A stretch of 64,000 bases of DNA. Source: Dictyophora rubrovolvata (taxonomy: Eukaryota; Basidiomycota; Agaricomycetes; Phallales; Phallaceae). Numbering within the stretch: the first letter of the stretch is position 1; every line of letters starts with the position of its first letter. Below the pieces are notes generated by a model that was not told the origin of the DNA, made no database searches, and saw nothing but the letters and a program-made list of their open reading frames with translations. Below, in pieces: positions 22,619-34,117 of this stretch. The translations under genes were made by a program, and so were the position numbers. The DNA lies in assembly GCA_029959195.1 (NCBI GenBank), contig CP114127.1, positions 682,001 to 746,000 of the forward strand, in the 5' to 3' direction.

Positions 22619-24012
22619 ATGGATTATACGCCTGTTGGTCGAGTCGGGGAAGACGGTCCCGATCCTTTTTGCCCAGATCATATAAACAAGGAAGGCATAC
22701 ATATATCTCGTATGCCATCACTTGCTTTGTGCTACCGCTATCCTACCCTAATATCGTGTTTGTGGTAGATCACCAGCCATTTGGCCGCATCGACTCAACC
22801 GACGTAGTGAATGTTAATGATTCAGTCTCTTAACTGCATTATCATATCCATTTACGCATTATAGGCTCTTCAACCATGGAACACCTCTGGTCAATCGGAC
22901 AGCGGCCTTGACTTTCCCGAGTGGTTAGTGGCCGCCACTGATTCAGAGCTAGGCTGTGGGCGCATTTCGGATGGCGTCCCTTTCACAGACACCGCTGCTG
23001 TTTCTATGGAGGTTATTTTCTTCTCAGTTGTTGTTGAAAGAGTAACAATCTCACCTTTCTATTCCAAGGATTGCTATCCTCAAGACCGGGATTTTGTTCA
23101 CACTGCTCCGTGTGTATATCTTGGCTACGGCGTTGATCCCGTGGGTTATTTTCAAACCATCGTCCGTTCAAATCCCTTGATCTCAGTGTATTCTAGATGA
23201 TCGAAATTCCCGAACTCGTTCCGCAGACCCCATGTCTAACAGACACCTTCTCCGTACAGGTTTGATTCCATAGTACTCACAAAATACTGCACCTAATTGA
23301 AATTTCAACAAGGATTTTTATGCAACTCCTCTTGTTGTTACCCCCGCTTACTCTGAACCCAGCACTGACGCTGTGTACTCTCAGGTAAAAGACTACGAAA
23401 GAGCCATTTCTTGATAAAATATTTGACCCCATCATCTACTAGACTGAGGACTATCCTAAAGTGTCATCCGGACTTTCTTCGACAAGTAGTATTCCTGATA
23501 CTTCTCCGGTTCTAGTCAACAACCTCGACCACGACTACACCTGCGTCGCCCGAACCCAGGTCGATGCCGGCGTCATCCAACAAAAAATACTCGTCTCATA
23601 CGACGAAATAAAATCGAAAACGGTTTTCAAATGCGCTTTTGACATCTGTCAAAAGCGGTACACAAATCGTGCCAACCTCGAAAACCACCTATATACAAAA
23701 CACTATAATATAGGTCACCCGTGGGAGTGCCTGACATGGTACGTTAACTCTTTTTTCAATCGAGAGTTCATTTCGAAAGATTTCACCTAGCGTGGGTCTG
23801 GGTTTCACCTCCCAAACTTCGGCCAGAAGGCACAAAAAGAACGCGCAAAGTGCACGAACGACGTGCCCGAGATGGTAAGTTAATCCAATCCCCCTCATTA
23901 TTTAGCTTAAGCAATTAAAAGTCAGAAATCTTATTCCCGTCCCGATTATCTTGGGGGATATCACAAAAAGGCTTGTAAAGGTCTCAAAAAACGAATTGAA
24001 AAGGCACTATAA
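22619..24012 (+). CDS. Zinc-finger protein with three fingers and nine short exons
   Basis: Nine exons join in frame to 316 residues: 22619-22709, 22769-22803, 22865-23011, 23069-23140, 23197-23259, 23313-23384, 23443-23738, 23791-23874 and 23922-24012. Introns are 47-61 bases. The N-terminal half is acidic, Pro/Ser/Thr-rich and likely disordered. Finger 1 is C-X4-C-X12-H-X4-H (CAFDICQKRYTNRANLENH). Finger 2 begins with CLTCVGLGFTSQTSARRH. Finger 3 is C2HC-like (CPRCQKSYSRPDYLGGYH then KKAC). Fingers 2 and 3 appear only after the last two introns are removed, which supports the model. Without the last splice the protein would stop at 23876, losing finger 3. DNA-binding regulator is the likely role; targets are unknown. 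Confidence 0.78.
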
Positions 24013-24281
24013 AGAGAACGAGATAATGTTTTCATTCAGAAGCAGTGAACAACACCCAGCTCCATTCTTGATGCCGTTAACCACGTTTAAACTATACTTC
24101 TTTTGAATACAAAAATGATGGCTGTCAATCATGTTGGTAATTCAGCCGGACGCCCATATGGATTCGTATTTATTACAATTTTGGGTGTTGATTGCGATAT
24201 TCAGTTTACACCCTCTGTTGAGCAACTTAAATTAAGACCACGCTGCTGCTTTTCACACGACCAGTTTGAGGGCCTTCTATA

Positions 24282-24513
24282 CGTCTCGTGAAAACACTAG
24301 AACAGGCACAGAGAGAACTTGAAGTGATCGAATTTAAATTCAACGAAATCTTCTTAATGCACGCGAATCGAGCGTTTAAATTGCGGGGTGCACCAATTAG
24401 GACTAGTCGATGAACAGAACCGACTCTTGCGAGAACAACTAGCAACACGCGCATCACAAGAACAACAACACGTTCCCAGCCAAACGACTGACTCATGTGG
24501 CTCAAAGGTAAGG
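24282..24513 (+). pseudogene. Coiled-coil fragment with a frame break
   Basis: One frame reads LEQAQRELEVIEFKF and then continues in the next frame as VDEQNRLLREQLATR, a coherent coiled coil if one base of the GGGG run at 24385-24388 is discounted. No intron of workable size fits the junction. It lies between the convergent zinc-finger and otubain genes. It may be a broken small gene, a lost C-terminal exon of the zinc-finger gene, or a gene with an exon structure I could not find. Confidence 0.35.
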
Positions 24514-24583
24514 CTATACATGTAAACTTCGGCGCTTATTTTGTCAGGAAATATCCGGTTTCGCCTATTTAAAAAAGTACAAC

Positions 24584-26077
24584 CTAAACATCGGCCTCGC
24601 GATATTCCAGAATATCATAATGACCAGGCCTAGGGAATGAATTGAATAAAGAATATCATCAGGTAAAACAAACGGTGCTCTTTACCTGTAAAGTAGCACT
24701 ACTTCTTTCATACCATTATATCCCTCTTCAACGTTCTTAAATTCAACAAAATCAACTTTTTCGTCGTCGCCACGACCATCTAGATATGCAACGCTCATAT
24801 TAACACCTAAGGCTTTCGACAGGGCGGCCATCTGGACGTGGTCTGGTAATATGGTAATTCATTAATCGCGATTGGGTTACGCTCATAACACTTAAACGAC
24901 TAACCAGCTTCCCGACCAGTAGGTTCCACGGATGATTCGCAAAATTCACGAACAGGGATAGATTCAAAAGTTTCTTGGTTGAGCAAAAAAGGTGCATATT
25001 CAGCAGCTTCCTGTCGGATTTGAGCCGATGTTAACAGTCGAAGAAAGATTACGATAGAGTTTGAAACTTGGCATCACATTAGCTTCGAAATACGTAAAAA
25101 AAAATGTATTTTTTTACCATGAGGATCTTGTAGCGCCTCTAAGAGCAAAGCAGGAGTTAAGAGTGTATGATCCGTGGCGTCAGGAGTAACAATTTGTTGA
25201 ATCATCGAGGTAAATATCTCATAAAAGTCTTATAATTGCAAATATGTCTACAAGACCAGTTTAGGCGAGTTGAGGTGCGAGCTCACCTTCGTAAACCATT
25301 GCCTGAAAACCGGCTTCTTCCATCTTTTTCAGAGATGCCTCTAATGTTGATATAGCTGTGACGACAGCCAGAACAACATCCGGTGCATGCATGATTCTTT
25401 CGATGTAAGAGAAGGCAAGGGCTATATCAAAACAAAGCGTTACGTCTCTGAACCAGACATCTGAATGAAAACAACAAGGAGACATACATCTGTAAAAGCA
25501 GTCCCCATCACCACGCGTTCGACGAATGCCCCTGAAACCTCTTTCGTTTCGTAACCAATCAATCTTCTGGACAAAAGACATAGAACCGCCTTCGTATTGA
25601 GCCCTAAGGTCGTTAATAGGGACTAAAGGACCAATCAATGCTCCTTTTTCGGCGGCTTCGTCTAAAAAGTTTTGTTGTAATTCATGAAGCTGAGCAGAGC
25701 TGAGCGCTTGCAAATCTTTTATGCGATGTCATGAATAAGATACAAAACAAGTTATAGGTTTAGTATTTACCTCGATCTAAAGATTGGGCAGATGTAGAAG
25801 CCGCGGGATCGGAAGCATTGATATCTGGAAGCGATGATGCTGCAAGCCGAGCTGTGAGTTGGAGATTTTGACGACGGCGGCGGCAGTATTCAGTGCGAAG
25901 CGAGGAGTTCACAAGATATTGGGTATGGGTATTATAAGAGGGCGTAAGGAGATAATGCATAACAAGCGAGAGAAAAACAAACGAAATGGACAAAGACTAA
26001 CGAGCGTCGGGAACCGGAGTAACGGGTCTCAAGATGTTGGAGTCGTGATTATCTGGGGCGTTTGGATCACTCGACAT
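24584..26077 (-). CDS. OTUB1: Otubain-type ubiquitin thioesterase (peptidase C65)
   Basis: A deubiquitinating cysteine protease of the OTU superfamily. Eight exons on the minus strand run from ATG 26075-26077 to stop 24584-24586. The otubain core is seen in order: GPLVPINDLRAQYEGGSMSF, RGFRGIRRTRGDGDCFYR with catalytic Asp and Cys, SLAFSYIERI across the next intron, a helical central region with MIQQIVTPDATDHTLL, REFCESSVEPTGREADHV split by an intron, and the end motif LLYRPGHYDIL, which carries the catalytic His. The N-terminal 50-60 residues are Pro/Ser/Ala-rich and not conserved. All catalytic elements are present. Confidence 0.93.
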
Positions 26078-26836
26078 TGATGAAATATGAGAAAATATAT
26101 TAGATTACTGCGCTTGATGGTTGGAAAAACACTGTCGATGGGGTAGGATGGAATAAACGCGGTAAAGGCCTTGTGTATGAATGGCGTAAGTCGCACCGAA
26201 ACCACGTGTTCAAGTCAGATATGATCCAATTGTATTGCGTGATGATAGTTCTGAGCAAAAATAAAGCGATGTGATTAATGGCTGTTGCCGCTCCAAAATG
26301 AGTTCAGATTTCAGTGCGGTGGCAGGAGAGCCTCAGCTGTCGCTGCGCTGGTAAACTTCCAATGGAGATTTGGATTGCTGGAGAAAGATATCAATTAAAA
26401 TCAGTGAGTATAAATGAACACAAATAATATTTCGAAAGATCGATCAAGATCTCGAAAAAGTGATGTGAGTTGATTGATAAAACAAACTTTTGTTTTGACT
26501 CACTCGACGTTTCGGCACAAGCCGTAGGTTTCAAGCGCCCCTCGAATTCGGAGTCTCACATAGTGGCCACCACTACTATCATTTGGCCGTCCTACACTAG
26601 AGGACGCCAGAACCCTTGCATGCGAAGGGAATGTCCGTACATTAAATATCGATATCCACCAGTCACGGATATAACATTTTTTTAGAAACTTATGCAGTTA
26701 CTTTACAATAAAATAAAAGGGAACTTTCAACTCTTAACATACTAAATTTCCGCACCTCCGCTTCTCACACGCATCGACTCAAGTAAAATGATTCACAACC
26801 CTAAAATGGACTTGAGTAGTAGCGTTCCAAAGAGTG
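26078..26836. other. Intergenic region upstream of the otubain gene
   Basis: No gene is supported. It contains the otubain promoter on the minus strand and otherwise AT-rich sequence with only short open frames. Confidence 0.35.
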
Positions 26837-27439
26837 TCAGTCACCTTCCACGAAAGTGTCCCCGTCATAAACAGGCAAAACATCAATAGCGTAGTCCTGG
26901 TCGGTGGGCTCGGCGGGCCTGAAATGTTCAGTCTTGTGTTCATACGTTAATCCAGTGTATTAGGGTGTACGAATACCATAAAACTCACCCTCCGAAAGAA
27001 ACAGGGCAACGAAAAGTGGATACCGCCCACTTGACGAAGAATGAAAGCTACAGCGCGACTAGTGTCGGCGCCTAAAACTTGAACATAGATAGTTTAGCGA
27101 GCTCGCCTAGAGTCCAAGGCGGGTGAACGTTCCATATGTTCTCTATTTCATATTATAGATACTGACGTTCAAGGCTTCGCCTTGAGCTTGAACTCTTAGA
27201 TATCCGTTGCACAGTAATATATTCTATATTACCCTATTTGTTGTGACCACCTTTCCATCAACGGCGGTGTAATATAGGTTGCAACAAGGAACATTGTTGG
27301 TAGCCTCCTTTTCCAAACCTTTCAGCGAAGCTAACCCTTGGTCATATATAACGCGCAAAGACGGTATAACTGGTGGACCACCAACAATGCGGTATTTCGC
27401 GTTTTGTAAATTGTAAGAGCATGGGTGGTTGCCACACAA
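26837..27439 (-). CDS. Possible small minus-strand gene, unknown product
   Basis: Two terminal exons join convincingly. One follows a CTGTAG acceptor near 27.05 kb and reads FVKWAVSTFRCPVSFGG up to a GTGAGT donor. It is followed across a short intron by PAEPTDQDYAIDVLPVYDGD and stop TGA at 26837-26839. A further open block at 27439-27241 (VIPSLRVIYDQGLASLKG, ending VDGK before a possible donor) could be an upstream exon, but the phase of the link is not established. No domain recognised. It overlaps the locus of a weak plus-strand candidate, so at most one may be real. Confidence 0.3.
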
Positions 27440-27883
27440 GGACCGACAAAGTGGCTGCGCTATATTATTTCAAAAGTAAATTTTCCAGCCTACCACCACT
27501 TCTAGTCGATATCGCAAAGCCACCTTCAGGTGCGTTGACAACATTCAATACGTATGTCACATGTGGCGTTGTCGAGATCCAAACGCCGCGAACATACGAA
27601 TGCTGCGAGAATTTGATCGGAAGCCTCTTCATGCAGGAACAAAGCGAGGATCTACGCATTTTCAAAGAGAAATTGGAATTATTCAACGACGAAACGATAC
27701 AGCGTTTTGAATCAGAATCAGGTGATTCCTGCACGGCAAGATGTCTGAGTCTTCATTCATGGCGGTGTTGATTTCTGACATCATTGTTTAATAGGTGAAA
27801 TTTCAAGCGAAGACGGGGTGTTTAGGAGTCGTCGCTCGGCGCAGAATATCTTGTTGCGAAGGCACGATGGTCAGACAAACTAA
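27373..27883 (+). CDS. Possible small plus-strand gene or remnant, unknown product
   Basis: An open block ends in an amphipathic helix (SEDLRIFKEKLELFNDETIQ) at a GTGATT donor (27722). Joining at an AATAG acceptor (27794) continues in frame as GEISSEDGVFRSRRSAQN to stop TAA 27881-27883. No ATG starts the block in this frame, so a 5' exon is missing or the gene has decayed. Unrecognised. Confidence 0.28.
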
Positions 27884-28120
27884 CATGCTTTTTCTGGAAC
27901 CGGAAATTCTAATCGGACTTTGAAATCGAAGTCGCAAATAATAGTGACGTGAATAACCAATACAAACAAACATAAATAATACATGCACACAAGGGAAAGT
28001 TCTTCATAAAACTATGTACATGGTCTTCCGTGATCGCATTCTGATTCGCTGAGTCGACAGGCAGCGCTGTACTTGCACAGTTGCACTGTACAACCGGAAA
28101 GGACTGTAACATTCCTTGTA

Positions 28121-28325
28121 TCGCAACTAGCGGTTATGATTTAGATAGAGCTTGTTGTAATTTATGCTCGAAATAACAAAATATAGACTATTAAATGGTG
28201 AATAGTATCTACCGGGATTATAAATAGTTTACTAATGGGCCATCCGCAATATCAATTGCAAGTCCGTTAGTAACCGTTACGCGGCCTACTCCGATCCCAA
28301 CACCTTGCTTTTGCTCAGACACCTC
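28121..28325. repeat. Dispersed repeat, copy 1
   Basis: It begins TCGCAACTAGCGGTTATG and keeps several blocks in the same order and orientation as the copy at about 49949-50160, including TTTAGATAGA, GCTCGAAATA, CTACCGGGATT and CTCCGAT. Read on the minus strand this copy gives a short frame (QGVGIGVGRVTVTNGLAIDI, then a stop), which is not preserved in the second copy. It may be the decayed 3' part of a small gene family, or a non-coding element. Confidence 0.6.
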
Positions 28326-30151
28326 AAAGCCCCAGGGTCCCAATATCAATAGTTACAATTGCTGAAGTCACCCTACGAACGGGTCCGTTTCCAGCGGTAA
28401 TTATCCAAGCTAATCCATTAATGGTTAAATCAAGGCAGGCACTAATTAGTATGCATTTTAGTCTGGCAACATCATGATGAAATCTATTTAACCAGCTGTG
28501 GTCCCCAACCGCTGTCACACCTCGTATTCCACTGGGCATGGTATATATAACTCAAGTACCACAAGGGTTTTATCGTAATTGTCAACTTTTGCATTATTCT
28601 GAGATTTTGTTTGACTATTGGCATTACTCCACGCCATAGCTGTTTGGATCCGCACAAATCCTGGGAGGGTTCACATCCGAGTCAGTCTTGCTATTTATAT
28701 TATAGGCATACCTGTCGTGGTTGCTACAATTTCTTTCACGGTAATCAGGACCATATGCAAATTGAAAGTACAAGTGTCTCCCACTAGTACTCTATCAGAA
28801 ATCCGAATCAACAAAAACATTGTCATACAGATATAGATAACGGTGCCTTCACTAACCCCATTGTCATATCACGCTTTTAATTGTTCGTGCCTTTAGTAAG
28901 TTCACGTATGGATAAGTACTGGCTGCTCTGCTCAACCAAACATATGCGTAGGATATTTACCAAGACTTTGGTTTATCCAATCCATTTGTTACATGATGCG
29001 CCCAAAGCAGTCACTTGACAAAGTTATAAGACGTGCGAGCCAATATAGTTTCCCGGATTGCTAATGCGTAACTTGATGACGTTCACATGATCTCTTTAGC
29101 TCTCAATGCTCAATGCTTATCTTATGGTCTTCAGGAGAAATGGATCAAAAGTTCGTTTAATACGACGAATAATTCCATCATGGTTGGTGAGAATTAATCG
29201 CGCTTGAAACTAATGTCTTATTGTAATCCAGCAACAAAATATCGGCTTCATTTGCCCCCCTATCCTTCGGAAATCCATCTGTAGAACTAAGCGTACAGAA
29301 AGCCCAGCCGCCCTGAACGGAAGCACGAGTCGCGATCCCCGTGCTGAAATAATAATACGCCGGTTAAGATTTTTACTTCAATTGGTGTCAATGTTCAACG
29401 TTGAAAACTGTTCTCCTCATTTCCTCCAGAAATAACGTCAAAACCTGTGCCCTGGTAGGGTATTTTGCTGGTTGACAGTTTGAATCGACAATCATTCACC
29501 GATGTCCTTCGGAACAGTTTCAGGTAACAGGATAATATTGCCTATAATGCTCATTCGAGTCAGCTCAACTCTAAACTCTATTAGGTTGGTCGCCAAAAAC
29601 CGGCCAAAGGGGCCATCGCTGCCCAATTCCTCAGGTTACTTCTGGGGCCAGAACAATGGGTCATTGAACTGAGGCTGTTCTGCCGCTGTTTATGTGGACC
29701 ATGTCTTTTATGGAACGAACTTAGACGGAATCTCCGGCCAAAGTATATCGAGAGCTGTGCATTTTCAGGCAGCTGCCAGTAGCCTTAGTCTTACGCACTC
29801 AACATTCGGAGGTAACACCAATACAGCTTCAAGCATTACTTTTGAACAGGATCACCCAGTCTAAAGCACTTACGAATCGCGAACTACATGCATTTACGGT
29901 TAGCGAAATATCTCAGGTTCCTTCACATCTGATTCGGCTGAACTATGAACGGCTGATGGATTTTTCTGTTCTGACCAGACTCTGACCGGACGCCTGTAAA
30001 AACATGACAAGACATGAACCGCTTACTCTCGTCCAATCGCTCAAGCTGTATTCGACGATATAGTCTTCAAACTATTAATAATTATCAAAACTGAAAGCAT
30101 ATAAAAGGACGCGGAAATTGGTCTTTTCAAAAGCACTCGAATCACTCAGCA
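28326..30151. other. Gene-poor region with decayed coding traces, upstream of the DyP gene
   Basis: No intact gene is seen. On the minus strand 28324-28539 is open (LDLTINGLAW and VRRVTSAIVTID look protein-like) but ends against the dispersed repeat. On the plus strand about 29670-29875 reads DHVFYGTNLDGISGQSIS followed by an Ala/Ser-rich stretch and a stop, with another stop just upstream. Both look like remnants. The last 100 bases should be the DyP promoter. Confidence 0.35.
30097..30106 (+). promoter_or_regulatory. TATA box of the DyP gene
   Basis: CATATAAAAG lies about 50 bases before the start codon at 30152, a normal distance for a strongly regulated fungal gene for a secreted enzyme. 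Confidence 0.55.
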
Positions 30152-32049
30152 ATGCAGTTCTTCGCACTCTTGAGCGTATTTTTCGCCCTCAACGGTTTTT
30201 CCTTCGCTGTGGCGACGAACCAGAAGCGTTCGTCGGGACTTCTCTTCAGTGAGTGGGTCTCGTTTCGCGCAAGATGTTCATGCTGAGGAGATCCCCCCGA
30301 TGGCAGGTCCTCCTGGATTTGCCCCTTTGCCTCAGCCCAACGAATTACACCCCACACCTTTGGTCATCAATGGCTCCCCTCAAACTACCTTAAATCTGAG
30401 CAATATTCAAGGTGATATCCTGTGAGTGACGATGCACCTACGTTGCATTCTTATATCTCATGTATAATCTAGCATCGGAATGACAAAACAGTTTGAACTA
30501 TTCTACTTTTTTGGAATCAGCTCTCCTTCAAATTTCAAAAAGAGACTGGCCTCCGGTGTTTACCCCCTCATCACGAACACCCTTCAAATCCTCGAGAATC
30601 CTGATTCCGCAGTCAATGTTGCTTTTTCGAACAGCGGTCTTACCACTTTGGGGATTACTAATCTCACAAACCCCACAGATCCATTCGCACAAGGCCAAGC
30701 TAGTAATGCAGCTACTCTCGGTGATCCTCAACCCATCCAAAATAACTGGGAACCTGTCTTTGTAAACACGGCGAGTTTACATGGTGTTTTCATTATCACA
30801 GCTGATGATCTTGGTACCCTTCTTACAACATTGGCCAAAGTTGTCATAGCTTTGGGAGACTCCGTTGAGGAACTTTATACTCTTCAAGCTCAAGTCCGTC
30901 CGGGTGACGAGGAAGGCCATGAGCGTAAGTGGTTTTAAGTAAAGACAATTCTTCAATCTAAACGTAATAATATACAGACTTTGGTTTCTTGGATGGAATT
31001 AGTCAACCTGGTGTTGAAGGTTTCACAACGAACCCTGTCAACGGACAAGTCGTTGTGCCAGCCGGTATTATTCTTGCTGGTGAAGACGGGGATCCTACTA
31101 CCGGCCGTCCCGCATGGGCCTTAGATGGTTCATTCCTAGCTTTCCGTCAACTCGAACAACTTGTTCCCGAATTCGACGCATTCCTTCTCAATAATGCCGT
31201 CTTTGCCCCTGGTGTTAATACAACCGAGGAGGGTGCTGAACTCCTTGGAGCCCGGATGATGGGTCGATGGAAGAGTGTAAATATTATTAAAAATCCCATT
31301 TTTCGTACAGCATTTAACATGTTGCATTAATTATAGGGTACTCCCGTAGAGCTCTCCCCTCTACAAGATAATTTGACCATATCGCAAAACCCGAACCTCA
31401 TCAATGACTTCAATTTCACCTTCGCAGATGATAACTCACTTTGTCCCTTCGCTGCTCACATCAGAAAAACGAATCCCCGTTCAGACCTCCCTGAGACAGT
31501 GGATGACGCTCACCGAATCATCCGTGGTGGTACTCCTTATGGACCTGAAGGTGAGCAGGGGAGATCGAGTTAACTAAGGATTATATTTAGTGATAATGTT
31601 TCCCAGTTACTGCTCTGGAAGCTGCTTTGAACAAGACTCTTCTTCCACGTGGTTTGGCATTCGGTAATCGAAGATATACTGATTTATAAAATTTTTCGCT
31701 GACTGCGGATTCTTTCCAGTGGCCTATCAATCTAACATTGCCAACGGATTCCAGTTCCTACAACACACATGGGCCAACAACCCTGGGTATGTGTCTTAAT
31801 TTTTTTGTCTAAAGCTAATATTCAGGCATTAACCATACACATAGCTTCTTGGCCCATCCTAACTTCTCAGAGCCTGGGTTCGATTCTATTATTGGAGCCA
31901 ATGAAGGACAGCCCCGATTCACTCAAGGGCTTGATCCCGCCAACCAAATGCGCAATATTACTTTGCCCTTTGACTTCATTATTTCTCGCGGAGGAGAATA
32001 CTTCTTCAGCCCATCTTTATCTGCAATCATCAACACGATCGCAGCCTAA
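30152..32049 (+). CDS. Secreted dye-decolorizing peroxidase (DyP)
   Basis: A heme peroxidase that oxidises dyes and phenolic, lignin-related substrates outside the cell. Exons 3-8 are clear: 30473-30924, 30978-31276, 31337-31550, 31607-31663, 31720-31786 and 31845-32049. Signal peptide MQFFALLSVFFALNGFSFA, then a Pro-rich pro-region. Family motifs: LNLSNIQGDILIGM, the distal GXXDG element in HFGFLDGISQPG, the proximal heme His in CPFAAHIRKTNPRSD, and the C-terminal FIISRGGEYFFSPS. The join between exon 1 (30152-30248) and exon 2 (30274-30421) is odd: the in-phase GTGAGT donor and CGCAAG acceptor leave only 25 bases. A longer alternative (GTGGCG donor near the end of the signal peptide to an acceptor at 30288) would delete about 15 residues. 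Apart from this the gene looks whole. Confidence 0.9.
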
Positions 32050-32695
32050 TTGTTGATTTATTCAAATTAAATAGAGTATCAGTTTGTCTGTTATTATGCA
32101 AATATATTTAAACGTTAGGCCGTTTGAGTCGACGCTAGTTTTTGTCATTTGACACTTAAATAAGCGAGGGACCAGTCTATCCTGGCCTTACAGATCAATT
32201 CATTAATTAGTTATGTATGGCTGTATAAGGTACGAATTATCAATCATCAGTCCACATGAAATGTAAGCGAGAGGAATTGCCGAAGGGGTTTCGCTTAGAC
32301 TGTAAACAAACTCCATCTGAACTCGTCTGTTGATAATTACACAAGGATCAATCCGCCGAATTCCTCTCAGAGAGAATTCACCAAGCCGTTTTCTCAAAAT
32401 TGGGGGCGGCCCTGCGGAGTTCAAGTCGGAGGAGGAAAATGAGCCGGCTCCAGTATTCAAATTTCACCTTAAACTCATCGAGCTTACCTCCCTGTCTTTC
32501 CGAATGTTTATTTACAGTACATATGAGGGCAGGGATTATGCCTAATCAAATTTTCGTTCGCCGTCAACAATTTGTTGCAAGAACTTAGCAAGGACATCTC
32601 TTCCGGGCATTGATGGCCTATTCTAGGCGTATAATAAGCGTGAGCTTACTTCAGTCTCAGCTAGAAACACACTACCCCTTATCTGCACCATCAAC
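32050..32695. other. Intergenic between the DyP and NAD(P)-binding genes
   Basis: About 650 bases; no gene supported. Short open frames on both strands lack splice or motif support. Confidence 0.35.
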
Positions 32696-33461
32696 ATGCG
32701 CGTTCTTGTTTTAGGAGGAACAGGTCCTGTGGGTGAGCATAAGACTTTTGGATTGTATCATGTCTGCTAAAGTTGTGATAGGGAGAGCAATGATAAATGT
32801 TCTGTTGGGTTATTCATTTCAGGTCGTCGTATACGCTCGGAAACCATCGAAATTGGACGATAGTATTATAACAAACAGTCTCGTTACGATCTATAAGGGA
32901 GAGTTGACAGATGCTGCTGCACTGCGAAGAGCAATGATGGGCGTCCACGCCGTTCTTTCATCTTTGGGCCCGAAGGTTACCATGGGACCGTTCCACCCCC
33001 TTGGCACGCCACTAGCCAAAGCATACGCCCTCATCATTGAACTAATGAAAGAAAGAGGCATTAGACGTCTTATTCTATTGGGGACTACTAGCATGAAAGA
33101 TCCCAACGACAACTTCAGCCTCGAGTTTAAAGCTCTTGTTAGTGGTGTTGCGCTCTTCGCCACAAACGCATACAGAGTTTGTCCTCCTTTTTTATGTCCA
33201 AGTACACAGCATCTAACATCAACTCATTTTCAGGATGTCGTCGCCATTGGTGAAACTGTCCGAGCAGAACCTGATATTGATTACACAATCGTACGCGTTC
33301 CCATTCTCACGGATGAAATGAGCAGCAATTTCGTCGTTGGTTATGTGGGCGATAAACACATGAAAACAACTTTGCCTCGACAAGCGTTCGCTGCCTTCGT
33401 TGTTCAGGAGCTGTATAGAAATCAGTGGGTTCGCAAGCAACCTCTGATATCAGGACCATAG
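32696..33461 (+). CDS. NAD(P)-binding (NmrA/atypical SDR-like) protein
   Basis: Three exons, 32696-32732, 32782-33176 and 33234-33461, join to 219 residues with introns of 49 and 57 bases. The N-terminus (MRVLVLGGTGPVGRA) is the Gly-rich Rossmann dinucleotide-binding loop, completed only across intron 1. VVVYARKPSKL follows, where an Arg would contact the NADP phosphate. HAVLSSLGPK, RRLILLGTTSM and DIDYTIVRVPIL match the strand order of NAD(P)-binding reductase-like proteins of the flavin-reductase/NmrA group. No Tyr-X3-Lys catalytic pair is obvious, as is usual in that group. Role is inferred as a reductase or redox sensor; substrate unknown. Confidence 0.82.
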
Positions 33462-34117
33462 GAGACCCATAACCAAGCCATAATCCATAATGTGTTAAGT
33501 ATTTAAACCTGATCTTTGTGTAAAAAAATATGCTATTATTTATTAAACTCATACTTATTGTTGTTTTGGCTAAACATGATTTGAATCCATCTGAACCCTC
33601 AGGCTTTGTTGAGTTTTGTCTGAATTTCGGTTACCTGCAAACCTGTGTAAGATGTACGTACATTCTCAATCCAAGTCACGGAAATATCGCGCAGCTCTGA
33701 GGGGGTGTCATACCCTCTCGTGATGACAACTTTTTCTTGCACAATACACATATAACCCGCGTGCGGATAAGGCGAAGTCCACCGAGCGGTTGTGAGGACG
33801 CCGCCCAACAAATATAGTCCAGTTCACCACTTGTCTCGCCTACAATTCTCAACTGAATGGCAGAACAGTTTGGATTTATTACGGAACCATATTCTTGGGA
33901 CAGCGAATTTATTTAGTTGCTTGACGGCCTTGTGGACGCGAAACCGCGACTGGACAAGCAAAGTGGTCCATCTCTGGTCCATCTCTGTCCACGTCGTGGC
34001 CGCCCGAGTTATATAAATGGGTGTATTAGCACAAAGAGTCGTTGCTTTTTCAGCCCGCTTTTCTGTTTGTACACACAATCGTCTCAACTTTGTCATTTGT
34101 TCCATCTCATCTTATCC
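33462..34117. promoter_or_regulatory. Intergenic region with TATA box for the 34118 gene
   Basis: TTATATAAAT at 34009-34018 lies about 100 bases before the start at 34118. The remainder shows no gene. Confidence 0.45.

Noticed and set aside
22492-22833. ORF of 113 codons from a true ATG upstream of the zinc-finger gene
   Set aside because: Its frame agrees with the gene only in exon 2; the real first exon starts at 22619 in another frame, and the read-through crosses an intron.
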